A DNA stretch of 64,000 bases, taken from positions 1 to 64,000 of the forward strand of contig BOKF01000014.1 in NCBI GenBank assembly GCA_016860845.1, written 5' to 3'. The number at the start of each line of letters is the position of its first letter. The stretch's first letter is position 1. This document shows, in pieces, positions 33,492 through 44,026 of this stretch. The notes beneath the pieces were generated by a model. The model was not told the origin of the DNA and searched no databases. It saw only the letters and a program-made list of their open reading frames with translations. The position numbers and the translations under genes are program-made. The DNA is from Chloroflexota bacterium (GTDB taxonomy: Bacteria; Chloroflexota; Anaerolineae; 4572-78; J111).

Positions 33492-34841
33492 CTACAGTCC
33501 CAAAATTATCCCGGCGATGGTGAAATAAATAAACAGGCCGGTCGCATCTACCAGGGTGCTCATGGCCGGGCCGGAAACGACGGTTGGATCAATTTTGAAT
33601 TTGGCCGCCAGCAGCGGCAGCAGCGAGCCGAGCGTGTTGGCCCAGAGGACAATGGCAAAAATAGCAATCGAGACGGTCAGGGCCAGGGGCTGGCCGGTCC
33701 CCCAGGAGAGCGCGCGGATATAGGCGACCACGCCCATACACAGGCCCAGCAGCGCGCCGGTGCGCAGCTCGTGCCAGAAGGCCCGCCAGGCATCGCGTAA
33801 GTCAAGATCGCCGACGGCCAGGGCGCGAATGACGGTGCTGGTGGTTTGCGAGCCAGCATTACCGCCGGTGCCGATCAGCAGCGGCACAAAAAAGGCCAGG
33901 GCCACGGCGGATTGCAGTTCGTTCTCAAAATGGCGCAGCACCGTGCCGGTCAGGCTTTCGGTGATAAAGAGGAGGAGCAGCCAACTGATCCGCTTGCGGG
34001 TGATGGTCAAAACGCCGGTGCTCAAATAAGACCCCTCCAACGGTTCCGCGCCGCCCAGGCGTTGAATGTCCTCCGTGGCCTCCTCTTCCAGGACATCAAT
34101 TACATCGTCTATGGTAATCACCCCCAAGAGGGTGTTGTGCTCATCCACGACGGGCAGCGTTTCCAGGTCGTAGCGGGCCATCAGCCGGGCGCATTCCTCC
34201 TGGTCGGTCCCAGCCGGAACAGAAATAACCTCGACATTCATAATGTCCATTAAGATGGCCTGGGGAGCCGCCACAATTAGTTGGCGCATATTGACCACCC
34301 CGCACAAGTGCAGGTCCCGGTCCACCACGTACAGGTAGTAACTGGTTTCCTTGTCGGGCTGCCAATCATGGATGGCTTCCAAAGCTTCGGCGGCAGTCAT
34401 GCGGCGGCGCAGGGCTAGATATTCGGAGGTCATCAGGCCGCCGGCGCTGTCGTCGGGGTGAAGGAGCAGAGGGTGGATTTCGTCGGGATCGTCCAGGCCG
34501 GCCAGGACGGCCCGAGCGTGTTCCGGTTCAAGGTCGCCGAGCAAGTCAGCGGCTTCGTCCGGTTCCATCTCATCTACAATGCGGATGGCGGTGGCGGTCG
34601 GCAAAGCGGCGACCAGTTCGGCAGCGTCCTCGTCGTCTAACTCTTCCAGAATGTCGGCCGAATCGGCCGGGTCGAGTTGGGGCAGCAGGGCGACCTGGTC
34701 CTCTTCGTCCAGCTCGGCAAAAAGCTCGGCCTGGTCGGGCGGGTGCAGGCTCTCGATGATGTTGGCCGCGCCGACAAGGTCGTCACGCTCCAGGGCGGCC
34801 TGCAATTGAACCAGGACATGGTTTAAAATAGGGGTTTCCAC
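33492..34841 (-). CDS. mgtE: MgtE-type magnesium transporter
   Basis: A 449-residue MgtE. It has an N-terminal acidic superhelical domain (residues 1-125, repeats of LDEEDQ, LDDEDAAEL), a CBS pair (about 130-255; LLLHPDDSAGGLMTSEYLAL, TLLGVITIDDVIDVLEEE) and five C-terminal transmembrane helices with the Mg-selectivity stretch LLIGTGGNAGSQ near 320. MgtE is a Mg-gated Mg channel. The start is GTG with GGAGGT 6 nt upstream. A roughly 175-nt structured leader precedes it. Confidence 0.95.
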   Translation of the reverse strand: METPILNHVLVQLQAALERDDLVGAANIIESLHPPDQAELFAELDEEDQVALLPQLDPADSADILEELDDEDAAELVAALPTATAIRIVDEMEPDEAADLLGDLEPEHARAVLAGLDDPDEIHPLLLHPDDSAGGLMTSEYLALRRRMTAAEALEAIHDWQPDKETSYYLYVVDRDLHLCGVVNMRQLIVAAPQAILMDIMNVEVISVPAGTDQEECARLMARYDLETLPVVDEHNTLLGVITIDDVIDVLEEEATEDIQRLGGAEPLEGSYLSTGVLTITRKRISWLLLLFITESLTGTVLRHFENELQSAVALAFFVPLLIGTGGNAGSQTTSTVIRALAVGDLDLRDAWRAFWHELRTGALLGLCMGVVAYIRALSWGTGQPLALTVSIAIFAIVLWANTLGSLLPLLAAKFKIDPTVVSGPAMSTLVDATGLFIYFTIAGIILGL

Positions 34842-35022
34842 GGGGCACCTCCGAGATATAGTATACGCTCCCGGAGGCGGGAGAGAACCTGCCGGCGGGG
34901 GCTAATTTATTGCATTGGCAGGCGTAGCCAGGGAGTAGCGGGACAGTTGTCCCCACCTACGCGCCGCAGGTCCGTCTTCCACTGTTTGGATCACCATAGC
35001 TGTGAGTATCGTCACGACTGTG
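34842..35022 (-). promoter_or_regulatory. Structured mgtE 5' leader (candidate riboswitch or attenuator)
   Basis: On the minus strand the leader holds a GCGTAG...CTACGC stem enclosing GGGACAACTGTCCC, and near the gene a CTCCCG/CGGGAG hairpin 19 nt before the ribosome site. It does not show the M-box motifs I know. A Mg-sensing role is inferred from the gene downstream. Confidence 0.45.
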
Positions 35023-35050
35023 ATTATAGGCTCGATAAACGGGGTGTCAA
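35023..35050 (-). promoter_or_regulatory. mgtE promoter
   Basis: On the minus strand TTGACA (35050-35045), a 16-nt spacer and TATAAT (35028-35023). Confidence 0.75.
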
Positions 35051-35056
35051 TTAGGA

Positions 35057-36772
35057 TTATGGCTTAAGTATCAGCGGTAGGTAGGTGTGGGGAGGCGAAC
35101 TGGAAGGAGCCGCTAAAGCAGCCCACAAGCTGAAGCGGTCAGGGCTAGCTGTAATGGTATTCGCCGATGTGTCCACCACACTGCTTGGCTCTTTGACCCA
35201 GGCCGCGCCATCCCAGTAGTAAAGCGCCAAATCCGCTTCATTCATTCCAACTGGGACATCCTCTTGTCGGTATGTCACCTTGATGGTGTAATGCTGTCCC
35301 GGCTGTGGCTGCGCGGGCTGGCCGTTCGACAGGTAAGTGGCGTCTAATTTGAAGAAAAGGCCGACGTTGCTTAGAGACCCTGTTGATGTAATGGGCTGAG
35401 GGGTATAAGTAATGAGCACAGTGTCGCTGAAGATGCCGCTAGAGGCCGTAAAAGTGACTCCCGGAGTAGGGTAAATAGTTCCCCCAGAGGGCGGTATCGA
35501 AGTTGGATTCGGCGTATCGCCGAGGTAGCGAGCCAGAGCAAAAGAGAGTCCACTCTGGCCGATGACAAGAATTCGACCATCATCAGGCTGAACAGCTACA
35601 TCTAAACTGTAAGGATAGTTATCGAGCGTGGTAGTGACAATCCCATTGTTGCCAAACGTCGTATCCAGGCTACCATGGCCGTTGTAACGGACCAAGCCAA
35701 AAACCTGTTGTATCCCGTCAGCAACAGGGCCTGTAACAACGATCTTGTTGTTAGGTTGTACAGCCGCCGCCCATCCAATAGCCGTACTGCCGATAGATGT
35801 AGTGACAACACCAGCACTGCCAAAAGTGCTATCCAGGCTACCAGTAATAGTGTAACGAACCAGAGCGAAGGTACTTTTACCACTACTGCTGATAGTACCT
35901 GCGACCAAGATCTTGCCGTCAGATTGAAGGACTACGTCCTCTCCCCATGATGTACTACCAATTGAGGTGGTAACAATACCACCCTTGCCGAAGATGTTGT
36001 CCAGGTCACCGCTGTTTGTATAACAGATCAAAACAAGGCTGCTGTCGCTAGAACCGGTGACAAGAATTTTCCCGTCGGGTTGAACAGCAACATCTCGGCC
36101 ATATACATTACTGCCAATCGAGGTGGTGACAATACCACTGTTACCAAAATTGCTATCCAGGCTGCCAGTTATAGTGTGACGGGTCAAGGCGATCACTTGT
36201 TGACTACCATCCTGATGATAACCGGCCATGACAATTTTGCTATCAGACTGAATAGCGATGCCATGTTTAGTTGCGGAGCTATTTCCAATCGGGGTAGTAA
36301 TAACACCGCCTTTTCCGAACTCATTATCCAGAGTACCGGTAATGGTGTAACGGGCCAGTGTAAAACTATCCTTAAAACCATCACTACTGTACCCAGCAAC
36401 CACAATTTTTCCATCGGACTGGAGGATGATATTATTGCCTTGGCCACCATAACCAATAGTTGTAGTGACAATGCCCCCGTTGCCAAACGCATCATCCAAG
36501 TTGCCATTGCTGTTGTAACGGGCCAAAGCAAAAGCCTGGGATCCCCCCGAATAACCGGCGACAACAATTTTGCCATCAGGCTGGAGAACAACCGCTCTTC
36601 CGAAGGATTGACTACCAATAGTCGTAGTAACTACTCCGTCGTTGCCAAAGGTGGGGTCCAAATCGCCGGGGTTGGAGGCAAGGATTGGTAGAGTCAGACT
36701 GAGAAAGGCGGCGGAACAGAGGAGGACGAGCGCCAGCCGGATCAACAAACGTGAGCACTGAGGATAGGCCAT
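35057..36772 (-). CDS. Secreted delta-60-repeat protein with YLPLILKP tail
   Basis: A 571-residue secreted protein. A signal peptide (LLIRLALVLLCSAAFLSLTLPILA) is followed by about seven delta-60 repeats of some 50 residues, each with LDxxFGxxGxVTT, a hydrophobic strand, QPDGKIxVAG and FxLxRY; these form a beta propeller. A C-terminal beta-rich domain (ITYTPQPITSTGSLSNVG, YYWDGAAWVKEPSS) ends in a Ser/Pro linker and HTYLPLILKP. I have seen similar YLPL-type tails on secreted Chloroflexota proteins; the role is unknown. ATG 36772 has AGGAGG 7 nt upstream. Confidence 0.85.
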   Translation of the reverse strand: MAYPQCSRLLIRLALVLLCSAAFLSLTLPILASNPGDLDPTFGNDGVVTTTIGSQSFGRAVVLQPDGKIVVAGYSGGSQAFALARYNSNGNLDDAFGNGGIVTTTIGYGGQGNNIILQSDGKIVVAGYSSDGFKDSFTLARYTITGTLDNEFGKGGVITTPIGNSSATKHGIAIQSDSKIVMAGYHQDGSQQVIALTRHTITGSLDSNFGNSGIVTTSIGSNVYGRDVAVQPDGKILVTGSSDSSLVLICYTNSGDLDNIFGKGGIVTTSIGSTSWGEDVVLQSDGKILVAGTISSSGKSTFALVRYTITGSLDSTFGSAGVVTTSIGSTAIGWAAAVQPNNKIVVTGPVADGIQQVFGLVRYNGHGSLDTTFGNNGIVTTTLDNYPYSLDVAVQPDDGRILVIGQSGLSFALARYLGDTPNPTSIPPSGGTIYPTPGVTFTASSGIFSDTVLITYTPQPITSTGSLSNVGLFFKLDATYLSNGQPAQPQPGQHYTIKVTYRQEDVPVGMNEADLALYYWDGAAWVKEPSSVVDTSANTITASPDRFSLWAALAAPSSSPPHTYLPLILKP

Positions 36773-37118
36773 AGGATTCCTCCTTGAGTTGACCGCAAAT
36801 ACCCTTTTTGTTAGTGAATTATCTCTCAAATGGCAGTATAACCGAACTTGAACGGGGAAACAAGGGGCGCTTCATAGGAAAACGGTTAGAAAATTAATGA
36901 AAAGGAGAGCATTTGGTATTACAAAATCACCTCAGCCACGCCGGTCGCCGAGCGTTGAAACGCCCGGCTACTATGGATGGAAGCCCGCTGAAGCAGGCTG
37001 CTGAACCGTTTTTAAGCGGTTTTCACCTATTGTAGCCGGGGGCTTCCAGCCCTCGGCGGGCAGCGATAAATTATAGAATACTCTCAAAAGTGTTCAAACT
37101 CTTGTGGAAAGAGTTAAT
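36773..37118. other. Spacer with REP-like element
   Basis: No gene. It contains the ribosome site of the delta-60 gene, the second REP-like element (36944-37061) and AT-rich sequence. Confidence 0.6.
36944..37061. repeat. CGCCGAGCGTT REP-like element, copy 2
   Basis: The same module order as 24786-24913: CGCCGAGCGTTGAAACGCCC, AAGCAGGCT, a GCGGTTTTCAC block and GGGCTTCCAGCCC, ending CTCGGCG, which pairs with the opening CGCCGAG. Confidence 0.75.
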
Positions 37119-37152
37119 TGCGGAGTGAAAAAGTGCACTTTTTCACTCCGCA
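37119..37152. repeat. Perfect 34-bp palindrome (GTGCAC centre)
   Basis: Arms TGCGGAGTGAAAAAGTG and CACTTTTTCACTCCGCA are exactly complementary with no loop. It lies 3 nt past the esterase stop. The same family occurs at 40146-40175 and 62803-62832. Confidence 0.8.
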
Positions 37153-37155
37153 GCG

Positions 37156-37920
37156 TCAGGCCAGGCAGCGTGCCATAAAGCTCAGCGTCAGGCTGGTTAC
37201 CTGCTCGATCTCGTGGTCGAGCATCACCAAATGGCCGGTGTGCTCCAGCCAGTGCAGCTCTTTGAGCGGGGAGCCAATCTCGCGGTAAAGCATGCCGACG
37301 CCGCGCAGGTCAATGACCGTATCCAGGCGGCCCTGCACAATCAGCAGCGGCTGGCGAAGGTGGGCCAGGCGGCGGCGCACCTGGCGCTGCAGGTGGGTCA
37401 ATTGGAGAAAGGCCGGGATGGAATTGACCTTGTAGCCCTGCCATTTGCCATCGGCGTCATCATAAAGAAGGGTGCGTTTGGGAGAAGTCCGGATAAACGG
37501 CGCGGCCAGCCGGGCTTTGAGCGTAGTCAGGCGGGGGACGGCCAGGGCCGGGGCATAGGTCAGAATGCCGGCAATCTCCGGCTGCTCGCCGGCCAGGTAC
37601 AGCGCCAGCAGCGCGCCCATCGACTCCCCGCCGACGAAGACGCGCTCGCAGTGGGCGGCGAGATGGTGATAAGCGTCGCCCATCGCCTTAACCCAATCCT
37701 GCCAGCGGCAGCGATTCAACGCCTGCGGGTCAACCCCGTGGCCGGGCAATAATGGCCCGGAGACGGTATAACCCTGCCGGTGGAGACGGCCGGCCAGCAG
37801 GCGCACCTCGGCGGTGGTCGCTGTGTAGCCGTGCGAAAGCAGCACCCCCACCGGCCCGCCCGGCCAGAAGAAGGCGTCGCCGGGTAAGTGGGGGTTGTGG
37901 AGGGCAGGGTTTGAACTCAT
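37156..37920 (-). CDS. Alpha/beta-hydrolase, carboxylesterase type
   Basis: A 254-residue alpha/beta hydrolase similar to thermostable Est30-type carboxylesterases. The oxyanion segment is GVLLSHGYTATTAEVRLLA. The nucleophile elbow is VGGESMGALLAL with Ser in GESMG near residue 98. The catalytic Asp is probably in IVQGRLDTVID near 200 and the His in HTGHLVMLDHE near 232. It hydrolyses short acyl esters or related lipids; the natural substrate is unknown. It lies 72 nt downstream of the Fe-S oxidoreductase gene on the same strand. Confidence 0.9.
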   Translation of the reverse strand: MSSNPALHNPHLPGDAFFWPGGPVGVLLSHGYTATTAEVRLLAGRLHRQGYTVSGPLLPGHGVDPQALNRCRWQDWVKAMGDAYHHLAAHCERVFVGGESMGALLALYLAGEQPEIAGILTYAPALAVPRLTTLKARLAAPFIRTSPKRTLLYDDADGKWQGYKVNSIPAFLQLTHLQRQVRRRLAHLRQPLLIVQGRLDTVIDLRGVGMLYREIGSPLKELHWLEHTGHLVMLDHEIEQVTSLTLSFMARCLA

Positions 37921-37992
37921 CTCCAGACTTAACTTACAAATTTAGGATGGGGTGCGTATCCAGCTTACGCACTACGCAACACGCAGCACATT

Positions 37993-40005
<2,013 letters not shown>

Positions 40006-40095
40006 TGACTCCTCGATAACAACTTTGGTTTTTTGCAGGCTGAAGCAGGGGGAGGGACAGGCGCATTATACCAGCAATCTGGCCGGCGAGCCAAA

Positions 40096-40136
40096 CAAAA
40101 AGCCCACAGCCAGTTGGGGGCGATAGTTGTGGGTTT
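40096..40136 (-). terminator. Intrinsic terminator for 40195-40548
   Basis: On the minus strand CCCACA...TGTGGG followed by a T-run. Confidence 0.6.
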
Positions 40137-40145
40137 GAAACAATC

Positions 40146-40175
40146 AGGAGTGCAAAAGTACACTTTTGCACTCCT
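40146..40175. repeat. GTGCAAAAGT palindrome
   Basis: AGGAGTGCAAAAGTA is mirrored by CACTTTTGCACTCCT with one mismatch at the centre. It is related to the repeats at 37119-37152 and 62803-62832. Confidence 0.75.
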
Positions 40176-40194
40176 ATTCCGGCAATTCGGTTGA

Positions 40195-40548
40195 CTAGGC
40201 CGCTTTCTTCAACTCGTCACGGCCCGATTGTTCAATAAATGAAGTGCGAGCGTGTTCGTAACGTTTAATGAGCTGTTTGTCGCTGCCTTTAAAGCTGATA
40301 ACCGTCTGCTGGGCGCAGGTGGCACAGCCGCGTTGGGCGCGATAGCTGTCCATTTCACAGCTTAAGCAACTGCCCAGTTGGATCATCATGAGACAAAAAG
40401 CCAGAGCATCAGGATGGGTTTCGGGCAAAGTTGACAGCGAGTCTATAAACTTGGCCCACTCTTCGCCGCGCAAATTACGCAAGCGGGGAATTAAACGAGG
40501 CGTAAAGAGTAAATCATACTTGCCATAAACTTGCGGAAGATCATTCAT
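40195..40548 (-). CDS. Cys-rich small protein, unknown function
   Basis: A 117-residue protein that I do not recognise. The N-terminal half is amphipathic (LIPRLRNLRGEEWAKFIDSL). The centre has SCLSCEMDSYRAQRGCATC, a CxxC-x10-CxxC spacing that could hold zinc or an Fe-S cluster. It lies divergent from the IscA-type gene and near the Fe-S oxidoreductase, which makes a metal role plausible but unproven. Two in-frame ATGs are close together at the start. Confidence 0.7.
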   Translation of the reverse strand: MNDLPQVYGKYDLLFTPRLIPRLRNLRGEEWAKFIDSLSTLPETHPDALAFCLMMIQLGSCLSCEMDSYRAQRGCATCAQQTVISFKGSDKQLIKRYEHARTSFIEQSGRDELKKAA

Positions 40549-40686
40549 AGTTTCCCAATCCTGCCTTGGCCCCGGTTTAACCGAGCTATTAAGTTTAAAT
40601 AATTGCTAAAAAAATAAACATAACTATTATAATCGGCCCATATCCGCATGTCAATAGCTTAATTTTTATGAATTTCACTATAAATA

Positions 40687-40715
40687 TTGACAAAAGGCCA
40701 CTCCCTAAGTAAAAT
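40687..40715 (+). promoter_or_regulatory. Promoter for the IscA-type gene
   Basis: TTGACA (40687-40692), 17 nt, TAAAAT (40710-40715) in an AT-rich divergent spacer, 59 nt upstream of the ATG. Confidence 0.65.
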
Positions 40716-40773
40716 AGCCTTAATCTACAGCAAGATAATTTATCAATCTGGCTTAAAACTTTAGGAGGCATGA

Positions 40774-41130
40774 ATGATTACACTAACGACGTCGGCGGCG
40801 GAGAAGCTGCAAGGCATCATGAATGAAAAAGGGTTGGCTCATCACGCCCTGCGCGTGTTTGTTTCCGGCGGCGGCTGCTCGGGCTTATCGTATGGCATGA
40901 CCTTTGCCGAAGGCGCCGAATTTGGCGATCAAGAGTTTGACGTGAACGGGGTCAAGGTGGTGGTGGATATGGGCAGTATCCAGTATCTGGACGGCGCTGA
41001 GATTGACTATATTGATAGTTTAATGGGCGGCGGCTTCCGCATCGAAAACCCCAATGCGGTCCAGTCTTGCGCCTGTGGCAGTTCCTTCCGCACTGCTGCC
41101 GGTGAACAAGGCACGCCTTGCGGCCACTAA
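40774..41130 (+). CDS. Iron-sulfur cluster assembly/insertion protein, IscA/ErpA family
   Basis: A 118-residue A-type carrier. The three conserved Cys are in GGGCSGLSY (near 35) and SCACGSSF (near 99 and 101). LDGAEIDYID is also family-typical. These proteins hold and deliver Fe-S clusters to target enzymes. The C-terminal tail (EQGTPCGH) adds another Cys, as in some homologues. AGGAGG lies 6 nt before the ATG, and the gene has its own promoter and terminator, so it is probably monocistronic. The many Fe-S and radical SAM proteins nearby are possible clients. Confidence 0.95.
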   Translation: MITLTTSAAEKLQGIMNEKGLAHHALRVFVSGGGCSGLSYGMTFAEGAEFGDQEFDVNGVKVVVDMGSIQYLDGAEIDYIDSLMGGGFRIENPNAVQSCACGSSFRTAAGEQGTPCGH

Positions 41131-41146
41131 CTTCTTAACCAATCTA

Positions 41147-41184
41147 TCGCCCTCACGAAAAACTTTGTGGGGGCGATTTTTTTT
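41147..41184 (+). terminator. Intrinsic terminator after the IscA-type gene
   Basis: TCGCCCTCAC, loop, GTGGGGGCGA, then eight T. Confidence 0.88.
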
Positions 41185-41195
41185 GAGTAGAACCC

Positions 41196-41585
41196 ATGAC
41201 CAAACTCTTCACCGTTGCCGAGGCCAACGCTTTACTGCCTCGAATTAGAGTTATTATGGAGGGGATGCAAGCTATTCGGCAGGAAGCGATGGTTCTGCGT
41301 CCGGACGTGTGGCCGGTCCTGGAAAAAGCTGTGGGCAATGGCGGCAGCCGCAAGGCGGGGGAACTGCTGGTATTGTTCAAACAGTTTGAAAAGCTATTGA
41401 CTGAGTTACAGGGCTATGGCTGCGAACTGAAAGGGCTGGAGCAAGGTTTGGTTGACTTTCCGGCGATCATGCACGGTCGGACCGTCTATTTGTGCTGGCA
41501 ATATAACGAGCCGGAAATCAAATTCTGGCATGACATAGATGCCGGCTTTGCCGGCCGGCAACCATTGAGCGGCGATGAGGGGTGA
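41196..41585 (+). CDS. DUF2203 family protein
   Basis: A 129-residue protein matching the DUF2203 pattern: KLFTVAEANALLPRIRVIM at the start, a long helix, then GCELKGLEQGLVDFPAIMHGR and VYLCWQYNEPEIKFWHDIDAGFAGRQPL (in pieces). The HDID motif and conserved acidic residues may bind a ligand, but the family has no known function to my knowledge. The ribosome site is weak. It is followed by an intrinsic terminator. Confidence 0.9.
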   Translation: MTKLFTVAEANALLPRIRVIMEGMQAIRQEAMVLRPDVWPVLEKAVGNGGSRKAGELLVLFKQFEKLLTELQGYGCELKGLEQGLVDFPAIMHGRTVYLCWQYNEPEIKFWHDIDAGFAGRQPLSGDEG

Positions 41586-41650
41586 GGGAGGAGGAAGCAA
41601 TTTTCATCCTATCGTTGCCTCTCTACCTCATTTTTCCCGGAATCAGAAGA

Positions 41651-41677
41651 GCCAGTTCAAAACTGAACTGGCCTTTT
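41651..41677 (+). terminator. Intrinsic terminator after the DUF2203 gene
   Basis: GCCAGTTCA, loop AAAC, TGAACTGGC, then CTTTTT. Confidence 0.8.
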
Positions 41678-42216
41678 TGCTTTAAAGGGACAATCCTGAG
41701 TGATGTAGGCTAATTAAACCCACTTTTTCGGCTGCCCAAACGGTGGAGTTGACCACGCCACTGGCCGATGCGTTGCGAAAAGTGATATTGGGGGGCTAAG
41801 TTGTGGGGAGTATTGCCCCATCTTCGCTGCATCTTTTTAATGATGGCGATCCAAAAAAACAAGTACAATAGGTTAAAGATAATACTGGCGGTTGAATCTC
41901 CCATGTCGTGACTCCAGTAGAGGTATGAGATGTGATGTCCAGGTTGTTCGTAATCCAAGAATATTTTAACACTAAAGCGCTCAAAATTCCATCAATTGAG
42001 CGTAAAGGTTGAGTAAGAGGAGGGTAAAAGTAGGGAAAGTAAAGTATGAAAGTATAAACAACGAATTTATTGGGAAGATGCCAGGAGTGTCTTTCGAAGG
42101 TCAAGAATCTTAATCGCGCAGATGCCTACGAAGCATTAGGCTGAATCACGTACTTCGATTGAGCTTATCTGCAATTGTCACCCGGCGGGAGATACGTTAT
42201 AGTAACCAAGTGGTTT
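41678..42216. other. Gene-poor AT-rich spacer
   Basis: No confident gene. Minus-strand ORFs of 82 and 102 codons overlap in different frames and use poor starts; one has a hydrophobic stretch but no other support. Confidence 0.5.
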
Positions 42217-42245
42217 TTGCCTTGCGTGCCGGAGTGTTGTAGAAT
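42217..42245 (+). promoter_or_regulatory. Candidate promoter for the first radical SAM gene
   Basis: TTGCCT, 17-nt spacer, TAGAAT; about 100 nt upstream of the start codon. Confidence 0.4.
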
Positions 42246-42344
42246 GGCTAATTATTATAGTCAGATTTGTAAAAATTCGGTCTACCTCAGGCCCTAAAGT
42301 ATAGCTTTAAGGTTTGAGAAGTGATAAGCGGAGACAAAAAAGAA

Positions 42345-43742
42345 ATGTTCAAGTTTTGGTCCCAGAAGCGCCAGCCATCAAAAATCCTGTGGTTGGATTT
42401 AGGGGATTTAGGCGACTTAGTCCACCCGCATGGCCCGCACGAGCAGTGGCAGGACCACGGCTTGGGTTTGCTGAGAACCATTTTGCACCAAAACGGGATT
42501 ATGACCGACCTCCTCTCAACCCGCGCGGTCACCTCGTGGCCGGAGCTGCAAAAACAGATCGAAGGGTATGAGACGATGATTATGAACGTGCGGAGCTACA
42601 CCTTCCCCGTAGCTCGCAAATCGGCTCAACTTTTCAAGGAAGTGAACCCGAACGGCATGGTCTTAACCGGCGGTATGCATGCCACCGTTGCCGTGGACGA
42701 AATGACCGAGGTAGCCGAGTTTGACCGTATCTGCCAGGGGCCGGGCGAAAATACCATTGTGGACCTGGTTAGAGATTCGCGTGCTTTCCCCCGTGTTATT
42801 GTTGGGATTGGGGCCAAAACGATGGCCGACTGGCCGATGATTGACCGCACGCTTTGGCCCAAACCGCACCGGCGCATTGCCAAAAAGTTCAACTGGCCGC
42901 TGGAACCGGAATGCGGCTGGGGACCGGCCCCGGTGGCGACGATTATCACCAACCGGGTTTGTCCCTGGCAGTGCGTCTTTTGTAACGAAAATTCTTACAT
43001 TCCCAATATGGGCCGCAGGCCGGTTGAGGCGGTGATTGACGAACTCAACTATCTGGACCGCAGGTACGGTGTTGGCTCAGTGGTGATTCATGACTCGATG
43101 TTTTTCCAGAATCCGGGTTGGCTGCAAGAGTGGATCGAGAAATACCCGCGTAAAGCCAACAAGGTCTGGCCCTATTGGGCAGCCGGCCGCTCCGATACGG
43201 TCCGCCAGTGGCCCGATCTGTTCGAGGCGCTGGTGCGCGAAACCAACTGGAACACCATCTCCATCGGCTTCGAGTCGGGCAGCGACCGGATTTTACGGCT
43301 ACTCAACAAGGAATGTACGGAGGAAGATAACTATTTGGCGATTGAGCTGCTCAACAAACTCGGCGATGAATTTAAGCGCCAGGGCAAACAGCCGCCTATG
43401 TTCTGGGCGAACATCATGCTCGGCATCCCCGGCGAGAGCGAGGAAGACGCTTTCAAAACCATCCGGATGCTCAAAGCAATGAGATATGTCTACCCCTCAA
43501 TTTCTTACTATGCACCCTATCCGGGGTCGGCCCTGGGTTACCAGCTCATTGCCGAGGGCAAAAGTATGATGTCGAAGGATAATTATCACCGCTACCCCGG
43601 CGATGAGAAGGTCAAGGGGGTCAACTACCAATTCTACCGCGAGCTGCTGGCCGGTAAATTCGATAAAGAAATCAACCAGGGACTTGACGCTTCCGCCCGG
43701 CATCGCTCCGGAGTGTATGAAGAAGCCTTGATTAAGGCATAA
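42345..43742 (+). CDS. B12-binding-domain radical SAM protein (1)
   Basis: A protein of about 465 residues. The N-terminal 130 residues form a cobalamin-binding-like Rossmann domain (WLDLGDLGDLVHPHG, MVLTGGMHATVAVDE) without the DxHxxG base-off motif, as usual in class B radical SAM methylase-like proteins. The radical SAM motif CPWQCVFC is near residue 210, followed by SIGFESGSDRILRLLNK. ATG 42345 (GGAG 11 nt upstream) is chosen over GTG 42321. It is the most divergent of the four paralogues and the substrate is unknown. It opens the radical SAM-rich region. Confidence 0.85.
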   Translation: MFKFWSQKRQPSKILWLDLGDLGDLVHPHGPHEQWQDHGLGLLRTILHQNGIMTDLLSTRAVTSWPELQKQIEGYETMIMNVRSYTFPVARKSAQLFKEVNPNGMVLTGGMHATVAVDEMTEVAEFDRICQGPGENTIVDLVRDSRAFPRVIVGIGAKTMADWPMIDRTLWPKPHRRIAKKFNWPLEPECGWGPAPVATIITNRVCPWQCVFCNENSYIPNMGRRPVEAVIDELNYLDRRYGVGSVVIHDSMFFQNPGWLQEWIEKYPRKANKVWPYWAAGRSDTVRQWPDLFEALVRETNWNTISIGFESGSDRILRLLNKECTEEDNYLAIELLNKLGDEFKRQGKQPPMFWANIMLGIPGESEEDAFKTIRMLKAMRYVYPSISYYAPYPGSALGYQLIAEGKSMMSKDNYHRYPGDEKVKGVNYQFYRELLAGKFDKEINQGLDASARHRSGVYEEALIKA

Positions 43743-43744
43743 GG

Positions 43745-43801
43745 GCGACGCACTTCAGCCTGAGTTAGGCTGGCAACCTCGGTTGAGAAAAAGCGCGTCG
43801 C
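43745..43801. repeat. GCGACGCACTT inverted repeat
   Basis: GCGACGCACTT and AAGCGCGTCGC arms enclose a CAGCCT/AGGCTG hairpin, and CACCCTGAGCAGG follows. It is related to the element at 54061-54125, which is also followed by CACCTGAGCAG. Confidence 0.65.
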
Positions 43802-43819
43802 ACCCTGAGCAGGTACAGC

Positions 43820-44026
43820 ATGAGCAGTTTTAGCAACCCGCACTATATGTATTTATTTGAAATGAAGAACGGCAAACAGAAGCTGGCTTACGGCCAGTCG
43901 CCGGAAGATGCCCTGGACATTTTGCGGATTCGCCTCAGCGAAGAGGAGATGCAAGAGATTATCGCTGAGAAGTATATCAAAATATCACAGCGCAAATTGC
44001 AGCAGTATGTCCATAATTTGGGGTAG
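43820..44026 (+). CDS. Small conserved-looking hypothetical protein
   Basis: A 68-residue protein, MSSFSNPHYMYLFEMKNGKQ and onward, with an acidic helix EDALDILRIRLSEEEMQEII and a basic C-terminus. AGG lies 7 nt before the ATG. It follows the first radical SAM gene and could be a small partner protein, but the sequence gives no family. Codon use looks coding. Confidence 0.55.
   Translation: MSSFSNPHYMYLFEMKNGKQKLAYGQSPEDALDILRIRLSEEEMQEIIAEKYIKISQRKLQQYVHNLG

Noticed and set aside
34842..35022. M-box riboswitch upstream of mgtE
   Set aside because: The leader is structured, but the M-box consensus segments are not visible; kept only as an unclassified leader.
41710..42104. Two overlapping small minus-strand frames (82 and 102 codons)
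   Set aside because: Different frames, poor start signals and low-complexity translation; the hydrophobic stretch in one is not enough to support a gene.
43762..43770. attC core GTTAGGC near 43764
   Set aside because: It is part of a CAGCCT/AGGCTG hairpin inside a dispersed repeat and has no partner arms.
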